Below, one piece after another: positions 1-12,248 of a DNA stretch of 64,000 nt; the first letter of the stretch is position 1, and each line of letters opens with the position of its first letter. Under the pieces are notes generated by a model, which did no database searches, was not told where the DNA came from, and was given only the letters and a program-made list of their open reading frames with translations. Both the position numbers and the translations under genes were made by a program. The DNA is from Isoetes taiwanensis. Taxonomy: Eukaryota; Streptophyta; Lycopodiopsida; Isoetales; Isoetaceae. Where the stretch lies: positions 5,518,001 to 5,582,000 of the forward strand of contig JAJEKV010000064.1 in the NCBI GenBank assembly GCA_021234155.1, in the 5' to 3' direction.

Positions 1-2147
1 GTTGTGTCGACGTTGGCATGGTTGAACGGCCGTTTGTGTCTCTGCGCCATTTACCATCCCACGTCGCCCCATTCAACCGGGGCCAGTGATTCAAGTACCC
101 TTGGATGATGTGGTTTTGTCCATAGAGAAGCTGAAATTGTGCCAGCTGGGCATTGTAGGCGTTGGCATTTGGCTCTGTCATCAACCGACGGCCGCAAAGG
201 CCACGTCTTTCCTTAGCATCTCCCGGCCCGGCGGAAATGGATATTTTGCCGCGACGCCTTGGCGTGGAACCAACATGCAAGAACATTGCACGCAACCTTT
301 TGCAAAACCGGGCTATTGTTACGAATGTGTTGATACAATCAATGCACGGTCAGCAGCATACCGCCATCTTCCCAACAATGTTAGCCTTCCCGACACAACC
401 TCGGTGATAGCCCGTCTCTCTCACACCGTCCATGTCAATGGTGATTGACCTCGATCCGATTGTGCCCATTCGCCGAAGACAAGGCGTAGCGCTATCTTCA
501 GGGCATGTCGTTGGTGCCCCTCGTCGGCCTCCACGCTGCATAGCATGTAAAACACTGGGTACCCCACACCCCCGGCAATCGGTACAACCGCTCCGTACAG
601 GGGAAACTTCCACAGATTTGTACAGAAGGTTGAATCCATGGCCCAACCACCGCCAGCGCTCCATCTCACAGCAGCCTCCAACATCCTGTCATCTTGGATG
701 ACTAGGATCCATGGTCGGTCCAACGGCTCGGCAGCATGCGGATTCCAAGGCTGGTGAAAAATCACCTTCCCGGAGGCTTTCCAATCGTCAATCCCGCTCT
801 CGAGGCTTTCCCAGTCCGTACCCAAACTCCCGCCTACGATGCATAAAATGATAAAATATTTACTTCAAATTCATTACTATTCGCAGCGAACTAATCATTC
901 TCATAAATCTACAACAACGTCACTGTTCCATAGTAAAAGATTTATCAGTGGAGCTTACCGAGTATTCTCTGCCGGTAGGCCAATTGCCACACATCCTCCT
1001 GCGCCATCGTGAAGCGGTATGTGACTCTCTCAACTGGGCTCACCGTCGTACGTATTTGTGGTCCCCGTGCTCTTGCGATGTCCCACGCAGCACGGGTCAT
1101 TCCAATACTTCTAAGCTCTAGTGCGACAGCCGCAAGGAGTTCAGGATGCACGGGCATGGACCAATCTTCCGCATTGGTGAAAGGATCATGGCCAGTGTGT
1201 TCGGTGCTAACGTATATCCGTGCACCATTTCCATTATCTTTCACTGTCCGCAAACGAAACAAGCAACCTCTGCGGTGGGACCGTCTGATTTGCCTATCCC
1301 CCCGGGTCCCTCTCCTGCGTGGTTGCCTCCATCGGTGGCAGGCATAGTCATCCACAATCTCGCCCGTCGCCCGCCGACGCGTTGATGTCCATGGACCAAA
1401 CGGACACGATGAGTGGTTTGAAGCTCAATCACCCTTTGCTCGAGGAGGTCCACGGTGGTCTCCTCCGCGTAGTTGAAGTCGCTGTCCTTCATGGTGCGAC
1501 CACTTTTGCACGTGCACACTTCCATGCATGCAGTTATGTATTCCTGTGGGATGCCATGGCGCCGCAGACCAATTTCCCATTCCTCTGAAATCTTTTCAAA
1601 CGTGGCAGAGGGGGACCGATGGGTGCTTCCATTCAAGTGGCCCATGGCAACCAACTGGCTCCAAAACTCCACGTAAGGGACTAACTTATGAGGCCCAGTT
1701 GCGCGCCGGTACAACCAGCCGTTGGAGTCATCGTCAACTGCAAACTCCTCACAATATGCAGCCCATCGGTACATCAACCTGACATGGTGCTTTCGATGGG
1801 TGGCCTCCCCTTCTCTGCCGAGACCGGGGCAAGAGGGGATCAGCAACACTTATTTCGGCCGGGTGGGGAACATAGTGTTCCTCAGGGCACGCGACCTCAT
1901 CAACCCATACACGGACTCGTTGAGGGCATAACCACCACGGGGGCAACGGAGCCATTGAACCGGGTCCGGTAGACACCGCCACTTCATGTACAAGCGGTTC
2001 TTGGGAATTTTGGCTGGGAGTAACCTCTGGAGCAACCTGACCAGGCGGGTTCCACCCGTCATCTACATTATCCCCGGTGTCCTCCTCCAACATTGTGTCA
2101 TCCTCGTTGTCAGGAAGGTCATACTCACTATCATTTTCATCTGACAT
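1..2147 (-). pseudogene. MULE-like transposase pseudogene, 3' end off the window
   Basis: Reading leftwards: an acidic N-terminus from an ATG at 2147; a segment at 1849-1241; a segment with an ST-HTGHDP motif and the N-terminal part of the transposase at about 1300-959; a 125-bp intron 958-834 (donor GTAAGC, acceptor CGTAG) that joins in phase; then the catalytic-type region 833-421 containing WAMDSTFCTNLWKFPLYG, the first-Asp motif of the MULE transposase domain (PF10551-like). A third segment in another frame from about 350 to position 1 carries YLNHWPRLNGATW, like the Y-F-W-W region after that domain. Frame changes near 1750-1850 and 1241-1260 and an in-frame stop at 350-352 break it. MULE-type DDE enzymes cut and paste DNA. 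No terminal inverted repeats were seen. A KDZ or FAR1-derived gene is less likely. Confidence 0.62.
834..958 (-). other. Intron in the MULE-like transposase
   Basis: The minus strand reads CTCG then GTAAGCTCC at 958 and ends ATCGTAG at 834. Joining 959 to 833 keeps the frame (...RILG-GSLGTDWES...), which supports a real splice and gives the gene's direction. Confidence 0.6.
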
Positions 2148-2556
2148 CTCACCGACCGAAGTCGCCGCTGACTACCTCGACCATTCTCCCCGCTATAGCA
2201 ATCATGCGCTGCTCTAGCACCGGCGATCTCGAATAGATATCCGAGGTACAAATCGAACATGAACACAAGCCCGAGTACAAAGCTATAGATACATTGGGGT
2301 CTTCACAAAACACAAATATGAATTATAAAGCAACACATTATACTACTTGTTTCCCATTCATAAAAAATATTATACATTGTTTTTGTCCATTCTGAGGACT
2401 TGACAATTGGATGCAACGACTTGCATCATTATCTGCACATCCAACATTGTTTCATCCTTATTTGGCTCGGTGAGCCATTCTACCGATCGTTCCAGCAGGG
2501 AACGGACGCTAAAAGCAATCGAAGCTCCCTTTCACTCATCGTTGCAACGACGGTGA

Positions 2557-2646
2557 AAGGAGCGGGAGGAGTAGGGGGAAGAGGAGGAGGAGGAGGAGGA
2601 AGCGGGGGATTGCTGGAGATGTCCCTGGGAGGAAGAGGAGGAGGAG
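2557..2646. repeat. GGA/GAG low-complexity tract
   Basis: Purine-rich plus strand with runs of GGA and GAG. It produces an apparent Gly-rich frame on + and a Leu-rich frame on -, neither resembling a known protein. The flanking 2270-3085 shows no coding evidence. Confidence 0.7.
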
Positions 2647-3089
2647 CATTACTGCTAGAAGGGACACAACGCGTGCAAACGGGTCTTCAACCGGCGGACC
2701 ATTGTAACAAGATGGGCAAGAAGAATGGCAACAGTTTTCCACAGAAAATGACAATATCAAGCAATTTCCCTGCCATTTTTAGAATAAAACATTTTAACAA
2801 AATATGGACCAGAACAAGGAAAAAATTGCCCACCAAGCGGATAGAAACTCACTTGAGCGGATAGACGTTGCCGCGGAGATTGGCTTCAAGATCATTGGCC
2901 AACTGAACTTGAATCCGCCGAGCCACCGCTTCACATACAAACTCAAAGCCTCCGGCGTATGAATATATACTTCGAGAGGCCGCACTCAAAATTCATAGAT
3001 TCCTTTTAAATTGAATTGCGGACCAAAGTTGGATTCAAAGAAGACCGAAAGTTGGATTTCCTCCACCAAACGGTCAGTCGGGCCGAGGG

Positions 3090-3560
3090 CCACGATTAAG
3101 CTGGGCGAACCCTTAGGGTGCCAGTGCACGCTATCGCCACCGACTTGCGACCATAATAGGGCTGTTATGCGAGGCCTGCCACCCTCGGATTCGCCTGGCG
3201 AACCCGTAGGGTGGCAGTGCACGCCTCGCCAGTCAGGTACCGCCATAATGGCCTCCCCGTGCACGGCCTGCCACCCGGATTCGCTGGGCGAACCCGGTAG
3301 GGTGGCCAGCACCCACCGACGCACCCCCCGCCATCATGCACGCCACCCCGGGATTCGCCTCGGGCGAACCCCGTAGGGTGGCCAGCAAAGACCGACGCCC
3401 ACCGCGACGCTGCTGCAGAGGTAACCCGGGTTAGGGGTTCGCTTGGGCGAACCCGGCAGCAATGCCAAGTAAGCCGGCCGCCATAGCCACGTCTGCGACT
3501 TCGCTTGGGTTCGGGGTTCGCTTGGGCGAATTCTCAGGGTTCGCTTGGGCGAACCCAGTT
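3090..3560. repeat. GC-rich tandem array with a palindromic core
   Basis: About seven copies of a core whose best form is GGGTTCGCTTGGGCGAACCC, an 8-bp inverted repeat around a TTGG loop. GGCGAACCC-like cores lie near 3106, 3197, 3287, 3364, 3446, 3526 and 3548, so the period is mostly 76-91 bp with one short final spacing. Spacers share GTAGGGTGGCCAGCAC-like text. The block is much more GC-rich than its surroundings. No protein is supported in any frame. Confidence 0.72.
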
Positions 3561-5878
3561 GGATGGCCAACTTCCTTTCGGGTGCCATTCGAAGCACCGT
3601 GAAATTTGCAGTGTTAAGAATAGCCAACCAGTGAATGAATGTTTGTGAAGAGAATTCACACATGCATAAGATTCATATATGATATTGATGTACATCATAA
3701 ATGATCAAATGCAGTGAGTTGCTTGGACTTTTGCTCCATAACTTCAGGTATCATATCTCCAGATGTAACCAGCAAGCCCAGAGATGTATGCCTCCAAAAG
3801 AAACAGAAATGATTTAAATAGAATCAATTTTCTATGCGCAGGAACAAGGCCCTATTTATACGTTGAGCATTGACCTACAAAAACAATTTATGTTCTCTTA
3901 GTTCGGCTGATGATCCACACATATTTTGAAAGGCAGGAGTTTGGATTTATTCAATAAGTGTGGATTGGGTTATGTCCTTAATGACATGTGACATCAATCA
4001 TGTCAGCATCTGTTGTAATCACTATAAAGAATCTTGATAAGAAGAGCAAAGAAATACCTCGGTTAAACAATTTTCATGAATTTTCTGTGGAAGAACAAAC
4101 TGCATGCAAGAAAAAAGCATTACATATAACTCCAAACTCCAAATGTCTGAAGGCCAAAACCACCAGAGCTATTGCGCCCACAGTACAAGTGATTCTGACT
4201 GATTTAGGGCAAATAAAAACCAAATCGTAACTTGAAGTGCCCCTTCCTTGCTTGTTGGAAAATAACCTAGCTCCTGGCAACGTTTCTGGCTTCCAAGTTT
4301 GTTAACCCCATTTTTTCGCCAGGCGTTATTCCCTGCCTACTATGGAACATCTGATGACTAATGGGTTATTCTTTTTTTCCAGGTTTCTCGCTCTAACCGT
4401 CTTGTCATTTACAGGGCCAGATTCGACTGTGGAAATTATATGTGTGTCAGTTCTGCGTGAACCAATTTTAGGATGGCACGTCGTAACTACCACTTGTCTT
4501 CTGATTCCATTGCAACATTTAGCAATTAGCAAAACACTCCTCCTAAAACCAAAAACACTGCCGCTTTAACTGCAAAACACTCGCTTAAGTGACAGGGGTG
4601 ATCCCCTGGCTGTTAAAACTTGAATCAAGTGCCAGGCAAATCTTGCCGTAAATTCCTTAAAAAATTAGATCTTAAACGTTTATTTTGAATTGGCTTTAAA
4701 CTGCCACTGCCGCAATGGAATCAGGGAGTTGTTGCCCTAAAAAAAGGGAGCCGGAAGTTGAGATATCAGAGAGAATTGCCGCTGCCGCATGTGGAATCTG
4801 GCCCACAGTGTCTGCAGTCCAGAAAGGCACCTGGACTTAGGACGGGCGACACTTACATCGGCTCCACAATAGGTGGTTCGCACTCGATGGGGACATCCTA
4901 TTCCTGGCCTTCGGGCCATACTCATTGTACTCAGATACAATTTAGCAAATTATTGTTTATATTTCGGAGCATATATTAAGCATTTTTTCAGCTACCCGGG
5001 GGGCTCTTTATATTCAAGTTTTTTCAAAAGCTCAATGAGAACACCACTATCGGCCACTTAATTGTAGATCATAACCCATCCTAGGAATAGATGTTATTAA
5101 CAGTCTATCCTAGTGCCTTCAAAAATTTGGTAAAAAGATCTTTTCATTTGGCTTCTGTATAGGTCATCTCGTCCACTTGAAAAAGAAGAAATCTCCTCAT
5201 ATTCAAAGGTCATGTTTGTTTTCATGCACAGGTTCTCATCCAGGTTCAATAAAAAATTGCCAAAGCATTTAGGTACTTATAAATTGATGGTGAAGTAAAG
5301 AGCCATATTTGGGAGTAGTACCTTCAGATTCACACTTACTCATGAGCTTTTGATCTCTCTTCACATCGTTTAGATGTTGTATTTGAATGATGTGGATTTT
5401 CTCCAATGGACATTTTTCTCCACTGATCCATTGAGTTCCTAGTCCCCATTATACTTCCTTTGTAACTTTCTTAAATAGTAAAGACTTGCATAAAGGGGGG
5501 AAACTAATATGCATTTTTTAGTATGCTCCTAGTTCTAGAGGCTTTGAACCTATTTCAATCCCAGGTCAAGCCCACCTGTGATCTTCATGACCAACCGAGA
5601 GTTGCCACAAGCTGAGTAGAAGCATTAACCTGAGCTAGTTGAATTGGACATCGACGAGACCGGTTTGCAAGTTATGGATCGTTCCCATGGTGAGGAGTCG
5701 TCAATAAAGCTTAGTCCCTTGAAATTGTGGTTAGGCTCCAGCTCTTTTGGCATGAATTGATAGTTCTGCTCACGGATAGTTAACTCAGCTACGTCACCGA
5801 GGAGTAAGCCTTGACGAGCACCTTATTGGGGGTAGTAATTATGGGCTCTTTTACTGGCACTATGGTGCCCAAGCCCTG
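3561..5878. other. No gene recognised
   Basis: AT-rich sequence with only short unsupported frames. I saw no splice-bounded coding blocks, known domains, or clear repeat ends. Confidence 0.5.
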
Positions 5879-7418
5879 TGTGACGTCCCCTGCTCGTATA
5901 CGATGCCACACACGAATAGAACTGGAGTTCATCCCTCCTATCAGCACAAGCCCACTAACATGAGGTCGTCTACCTATCATCGGGCAAGAACCTGACGGGG
6001 AAGAATAGACGTGTCATTCACCCCGTCTCCCTCCGAATCTACCTAGATGCGGAAGTGCATAAACATAAGCACAAGCCATCACACCACATTCAAATACATA
6101 ACCACCTCGAAGGGTGGGATCACCATAACAACATTGTATCCTAGTAGATACAACAACAACAACAACAACATCAACAAGGGAAAGTCCTACCTAGGCTCAG
6201 ACTCATGGGGGTAGACTGACGACCAAGGGTCTCCAGAAATTATTGCAGATAGAGTTCATGGCAAATGGATTTGGCTGGCATAAGAACATGGTTGTTGGGT
6301 AGTCCACTCCTTCTGCCCCTCCTGTGCATACTTTGCTGATAGGCTGAAAAGTATTGGGGATATGACCGTAACCTGCGGGGTGCATAGTCAGAGGGACTAC
6401 TCCTGGGTTGCATCTCCCCAGTCTCAATGAGGCAGAAGGGGATCACTCCCCTCCGAAGGTCCATGCCAACTATAGACGAGCTATAGAGAGCCATGACTCG
6501 TCTACGATTTGAACCCCACTGAGGCGACGCATCACTTAGGAGGTGTCGAGCCCATAGCTTGCCCTCACTAAGTGGCAAGCTATTAGCCCTAGTCCACAAT
6601 GTTTCCCGGCCGTCGCTACGCACTAGAGGGATCAACTGTAGCTGGATAAGCCTTCTTTATCAGCCGGTATAACCCTGCCACCCACGGCCAGGCGGGCTCC
6701 TATGCACAAGCCGCATTTATTGGGTACTAATGGGCTAATCTAGAATCATCAACTAAAAAGCTCTGGGTCTCTACCCCCCTTCCCGCACAAGAGTTGCGCA
6801 CAGAGCAATACAATATCATCCAATGAACTGAAATAACAAAGTAAAGATCTAATCTATTTGTCTAAACATATATGGTTATGATTCATTAATGGCTAAGGTT
6901 CTTAGGCTCTAAAGGTCATCTACAGCTAAGAACAGATGCAAATCCGGCCTAATGCCCATCGGGAAGCATGTGTTGCCTATCAGATAGTCTACTAACGCAA
7001 TCCTTGGCTTACTCCTAGTCCTCGGAATGCATCCATGCTGCCGGAATGGGCTGAGATGCTGGAGTCTTGATGATCCGCGTCGGAACGTAAGCTTCACTGC
7101 TGCTGGGAGGTCGGAATGAGTCGGGCACTTGAGCAATGCATGCTCCTGAGGCTGGAACCGGAAAAGGGGGCACTTTTACGGTTCCTGCCTCTTTATACCC
7201 ATGTTTTAGGGTTAGGGTCTAATGGGCTATATGGCTCATATGGGGTATTGCCATGTGGCAATATAGAATATATTCATATGTTGCATAACATGTGCAATAT
7301 AATGGGTTCTAATGGTTGTGCCCTATGGTACAACCCTTTTACATTTGCTGTGACATGTACTAGTGACATGGTAATATAATATATGTACTTATATTGTATA
7401 TTATACTGGAACGTCACA
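5879..7418. mobile_element. Probable solo LTR, about 1.54 kb
   Basis: The segment begins TGTGACGTCCC and ends GGAACGTCACA, an 11-bp terminal inverted repeat with one mismatch and canonical TG...CA ends. The five bases before it are CCCTG and the five after are CTCTG, a 4/5 target-site duplication. No internal retroelement coding or second LTR lies beside it, so a solo LTR formed by LTR-LTR recombination fits best. A TATA-like CTCTTTATACCC near 7188 would fit plus-strand transcription. Similar TGTGACGTCC starts are common in plant Gypsy LTRs; the superfamily is inference. Confidence 0.6.
6148..6177. repeat. (CAA)n microsatellite
   Basis: Short run of CAA triplets with one CAT, inside the candidate solo LTR. 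Confidence 0.8.
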
Positions 7419-8738
7419 CTCTGCCTCTGGCAATCATAATTGATTATACCTCACAGAGCTTGGGAGAGGCGGAAGGAAGTGGAACTCTAGCCTTATTGCA
7501 GATAACTTGCCCATCAATCAATAACATTATTGTCTTAGGAGGAAAGGCCCCAAGACTCAATATCCGAACTCCTTCCTAGATAGTATTTAACTTGTAAGCT
7601 AGGGCATATATTGGCTTACTCTGAAGATAAGACGGTCTAACCTTTTTCACTCACTCATTCTCTAGCTTACGTGTATCTTTCCTTGGATATTGCAGGGATC
7701 GGGCACATATCCTTCTCATCCACGTGGTTTATCCCCCGCATATGGGCTTGAGTGTGTCTCATGAGTGTTGGTATCCCTTTTTCAATCTTCATGTATCCGA
7801 GCCATATTATGTAATAATTACCATCAAAATGCTGACAAATCATTACTTAGTTCCAAAATTAAAAGACTTCTTTACACAGCATTCCTACGAAAGATGCCCA
7901 ATTCGAAAGTTTAAAAGCAAATTTTTTGAAGTGCAAAGGTTATTTTGGGGTTCCCTATTTATTTCGAGTGTCAGATATCTGGGCATATTGCACTATCGTT
8001 ATTGTTTTTTTTTTGGATCATTGGATCCAGGCATAGTTCCATGAATATGCCAAATGAAGGGTCGTGAAATTTACACATCAGCCCCACGTATAAGTTTGTG
8101 CACCCCATATATCTAAATACGTATATACATACATGGTATACTTGAATCCATACACATGAGAAATGAATATACTACCATTGTACATTTCACAGAACACAGA
8201 TAAGAACAAATGAGAGTGAAGAACAGATAAGAGGAAATGAGAATGAAGACCACTGAGAACGTGACATAGCTCAAATAGAACTGCATTTTCACCAGAAGTT
8301 GGAGTCTTCTTCTGAACCTCTTATGAACCTCTACGGAAAAAAATTGAGCTTGATACACAGAGAAAAAGAGGAAGTTTTGAAGCACATTTGGAAAAAATAG
8401 TCAGAATCATTGAACCCAAAAGCAAAAGTGATTGCCCATCTGATTATCGCAAAGAAACAGAGCTCCTGGAAAAAGTTCGAGTGAAACTGGCTATGGCGGC
8501 ATGGGCCGATTCGCATGAATCCAGAGGGGCACGACAAGGCATAAAAAATTTATTACACCCAACAGCTCAAAACTAAAACCCTTTGTCTGCATCTGCCCTG
8601 CTCTGGTAAGGCGGGAGCTGCCACAAAGGCGGAAGCTTGGCAGGTGCCCTTCTCAGCTTAATTCCTAGCTGTTCCTAGCTGTTGTTTCCCCTGCCTCGCC
8701 CCACCTCAGAAATAAATCCGGAAAATAGAAGCTGTTGT
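7419..8738. other. No gene recognised
   Basis: AT-rich spacer. The longest frames (about 7724-8044 on +, 8113-8385 on -) have no recognisable domains and biased hydrophobic or Lys-rich composition expected of noncoding AT-rich DNA. Confidence 0.45.
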
Positions 8739-8845
8739 TTCCCTCTGCGTCCGGCTCCTCTGCTCCTCTGCTTCTTCCCGCTCCTCTGCTTCTTCCCGCT
8801 TCTTCTCCTCTGCTTCTCCCGCTTCTCTGCTTCTTCTTCTTCCCT
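8739..8845. repeat. Pyrimidine-rich tandem tract upstream of the PPR gene
   Basis: Imperfect repeats of CTCCTCTGCTTCTTCCCG. It lies about 300 bp before the proposed PPR start and may be part of its 5' UTR or promoter; that placement is inference. Confidence 0.6.
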
Positions 8846-9155
8846 GGTTTCTCAAATCCCTGGTATCAGCCGGCCACCATGCTCGAACGGCGGCCGCCAC
8901 GAGTTTGCAACTCCCAAACATTAGCCAAGGTCCAATTTTTTTTACCAAAACCCTAACCCCTATTTTCCGCCAAACCATTAACAAAATCATAGTGAGAGAT
9001 AATTTGCCAACCTTATCCAACAACTATATATTCCTTCCTTCGTAATGACTATCTTGGTTGGTTGTTTACATTTGTAAGCAGTTTTAGACAATACGAAAAT
9101 ATGAAAATTCCATTGTCGGGTTCTTCCCTTCGTGGCTGAGCACCTTTGAAAAGGC

Positions 9156-10840
9156 AATGCACCATGGTCGTGCTAGAAACGCAAGTTCAAAGCTGGTTGC
9201 TTCTGCTGTTTCTGGTAATAATTTCTAAAAACAATAACTAAGTCCGTGGAAACAAAGTGCTTACAATTTTGCTGTGTTTGCATGGCTTTATGAATTCAGG
9301 TATCAAGGAGCAACAACTCATTCTTAGGAATGATGGTAAGAAGATTTCTCGTCCTGCCCAGCAAGAGTTTTCTAAGAACGTACTGACAAGACAAAAAGAA
9401 TTGAACGAAGCACTAGGCCGTTTACACAAAGGATCGGACCCTATAAGTATCAAAACTTATTCCAATCTACTGCATAAATGTGGTAATTTAAGAGCTATAT
9501 CAGAAGGCAGGGCACTTCATAACCACATCATCATGAATGGGCTAGAACAAGATGTTCTTCTGGGTACCCTTATTGTGGGAATGTATGCCAAATGTGGGAG
9601 CCTGGAGGATGCACGAAAAGTTTTTAACGAAATGGGTTGTATACGGAATATGGTATCTTGGAATACTATGATTGCAGCTTATTCCCAAGCTGGGCATCTT
9701 AAGGAGGCTGTTCAACTTGTCGAGCAAATGCAGCAGGGAAATTTGAGGCCCAACAGAAACACCTTTATCACTATTCTCAAAGTATGTACTCAACCAGCAG
9801 CTCTATGCCATGGCAAGTTTATTCATGCTTGCATTAGAGAAAGTGAATATGATTATGATGTTGTACTAGCTAATGCTATTATCAACATGTATGGAAAGTG
9901 CGGCAATCTCGAGAACATGGCCAATGTATTCGAGAGAATGAATGTTCAGGATGTGGTTACCTGGACAGCAGCCATTGCTGCATACATCCAACAAGAGCAT
10001 AGAGATAAGGCCATCAAACTTTTCAGGCATTTAAAATTGACTCGCATAAAGCCAAATAGGATAACTTTTGCAACTATTCTTACTGCATTTGATAGTCCTT
10101 GTTCACTAGCAAATGGCAAACTAGTTCATTCAGGAATTATCACAGTGGCAGCATTAGGCTTGGATAATTCTGTACAGAGTGCTCTTGTTGATATGTATGG
10201 CAGATGTGGAAGTTTGGATGATGCAGATGTGGTATTTGAGAATATGATTGAAATGAACCTAGCAGCTTGGAATGCTATTATTGCAGCATACGTGTTACAT
10301 GAGCGTGCTGAAGATGTCTTCCAATTATTTAGGAACTTGCTTTTGCTAGGCATGGAGCCTGACAAGGTTACGTTTTGCAGCATTCTTAGTGCGTGCGGGA
10401 AGTTTGAATACCTCACAAAGGGCATGTTTATCCATTCATGCATCATTGATAGAGAAATGATTCCTGATGCTATGTTAGGGTGTTCACTTATTGACATGTA
10501 CGGACGATGTGGAAGCATAGAATATGCATATTTGGTCTTTTATGATTTACCAAAATGCTCCGTTGTAACATGGATTGCCATAATTATAGCATATGCAGAA
10601 AATGGACATAAAAGAGCTGCCCTCCATCTCTTTCAGAAGTTGCACCAAGCAGGTGTAATCCCAGATACAATCACATTTGATGAATGTGCAGCCTCAGAAT
10701 TTCTAGCAGAAGGCATTGCCATCCACTCAAAAGTGATTAAATGCGGACATGATCAAGATGTTGCCATTGTGGATGCGCTTAAAACTATTTATTGCAAACT
10801 TTGGCAATCTACTGCAGTTATTGACAAAATGTGTATCTGA
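9156..10840 (+). CDS. PLS-type pentatricopeptide repeat (PPR) protein, C-terminally eroded
   Basis: The large frame from 9300 has no good ATG of its own (its open part starts at GTG). A short exon 9156-9214 starting MHHGRARNASSKLVASAVS joins it across an 85-bp intron 9215-9299 (GTAATA...TTCAG) in phase, and looks like an organelle-targeting peptide (Arg/Ser/Ala-rich). About a dozen degenerate 35-residue repeats follow, e.g. LIVGMYAKCGSLEDARKVF, NAIINMYGKCGNLENMANVF and VSWNTMIAAYSQAGHLKEAV. PPR proteins bind organellar RNA and act in editing, splicing or stability. No E or DYW domain is present. Near 10675 a repeat is shortened (PDTITFDECAAS) and the frame ends at 10840 inside a repeat, so the protein may be truncated or nonfunctional. 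Confidence 0.75.
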
Positions 10841-11110
10841 CATACTATCTCGTTGCAGCATGGATAGGCTATTCTCATAGCAAGGAGCTTTTCAACAAAT
10901 GCGAGTTGCTTACTTGAGGCTGCAATCAGATTCGTGCTTGCTTTTGGTTGAGCATTTCTAGACATTTACGACTTTGTCATTCAGTTTTCAAATGTGCAGG
11001 GTATGGTTGTAAATTGGGGTGCTATGGCATGGAGAATCCATGAAGAATAAAGGATGTGAAAAGACAAAAGTGTGACATTTGATAGAATCCTGAAGACTAG
11101 ACAAGTGACA
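10841..11110 (+). pseudogene. Decayed continuation of the PPR repeats
   Basis: After the stop, other frames still read PPR-like: LVAAWIGYSHSKELFNKCE near 10850-10910 and VVNWGAMAWRIHEE...KSVTFDRILK near 11005-11095, with stops and frame changes. The ancestral protein was therefore longer than the present frame. Confidence 0.55.
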
Positions 11111-12235
11111 TACAGGACATAAGTCTCCCTATGCACAACCCCAAGCAGGTGAGTTCTCAATTCATTGTGGTTGCAGTACATAGCCATGCATTGGGAAGGT
11201 CATTGTGTCTTCTTCCCTGCAGTGCCTTGTGTGCAGCAGGCCCATATGTATTACCATCCCCATCTTTATAATAAGTGATTTGAAAAACATTGTCTTCCAT
11301 CCACATTTCAATAATACAAGCTGACAATTGTCTGCTGTTCATCATTCATCTCAGAGAAGCTTCAGTCTACCACACTTAGCACTGCATTGTTTATGAGTGA
11401 TAGCTCTCTAAGCTCCGGGTCCTGTAATCAGTATGCCTCCCTCTCCCTAATCTACAATGCGTCCTCCGTTTTTCTTTCAGGATGGGGGTTGCTTTAGTGC
11501 CTCCTCTTTTCAGCGAATAAAGGCACGAAAAGAATTGTATGCCCCTTTCTTTGATCCAGAGAGCACTGGAAAAGAAGAGGATTAATGTCATCCCAAGCTC
11601 CAAGTATCTTTCTCAACAGAAAGATGTAGAACTTGAAAGATGGATGGAGAATGCAGATGGCCTGCAACTTGATCTAAAATTGCACTTGAAATGTACTGAC
11701 CCCCTTAATGCCTAAGCATGTTGGAGCGCCAATAAACACTATCAATCTGCTTAACCTGCCTCCAACTGATCGTGATTTTCAGCAATTAAGAATGGCAAAG
11801 AGTGTACGCGACTTTGCAATAACAATTTTTGGGTTGCCCCTAGGGGGGCAAACCCTCGCTTATGTGGGTTTGTGGGCATATCCAGGTATATGCCGGCATA
11901 TGCCTAGGATATGCTGGTGACTGCTCCAAACTGGCTGCTGCCAGTAAACTGGCGGTCAGCCCTGTTCGAACCGCCTAATCGGCATGGAGTTTGATGTTGT
12001 GCTGTTATGAAGGAAGGAGATGGCAGGGGTCTTCCTACACCTTCTGTCATCGTGTTTTAGTTTACGTTCGCAGGAGCCAATCACAGGAGCAAATCGCAAG
12101 AGCAGATCAGGTTTTTTCTGTTTTGCCATGTCCTTCTTCATGTTTTTGCATCTTCCTCAGGAAGTCTTATTCCTTTTTCCAGTTTTTTTTTTCTTGATTC
12201 ACCATATCCTAATCCTTTCCTTCGGTTTTGTAGCT
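11111..12235. other. No gene recognised; small hairpin at 11831-11855
   Basis: Spacer between the PPR gene and the retrocopy. It contains a short near-palindrome GGGTTGCCCC-TAGG-GGGGCAAACCC at 11831-11855 and ATATGCC/GGCATAT repeats to about 11912. The frame starting MAGVFLHLL at 12020 runs across the retrocopy boundary and shows no domain. Confidence 0.45.
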
Positions 12236-12248
12236 ATGTTTATGATTC
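12236..12248. repeat. Left 13-bp target-site duplication of the NCL retrocopy
   Basis: ATGTTTATGATTC, repeated exactly at 13996-14008 directly after a poly(A) tract. Confidence 0.8.

Noticed and set aside
2400..2864. Glycine-rich plus-strand frame
   Set aside because: Produced by the GGA microsatellite; no domain and no homologous flanks.
9257..9299. GTG start for the PPR gene
   Set aside because: Plant genes start at ATG, and these bases lie in the proposed 5' intron; the exon at 9156-9214 gives a better start.
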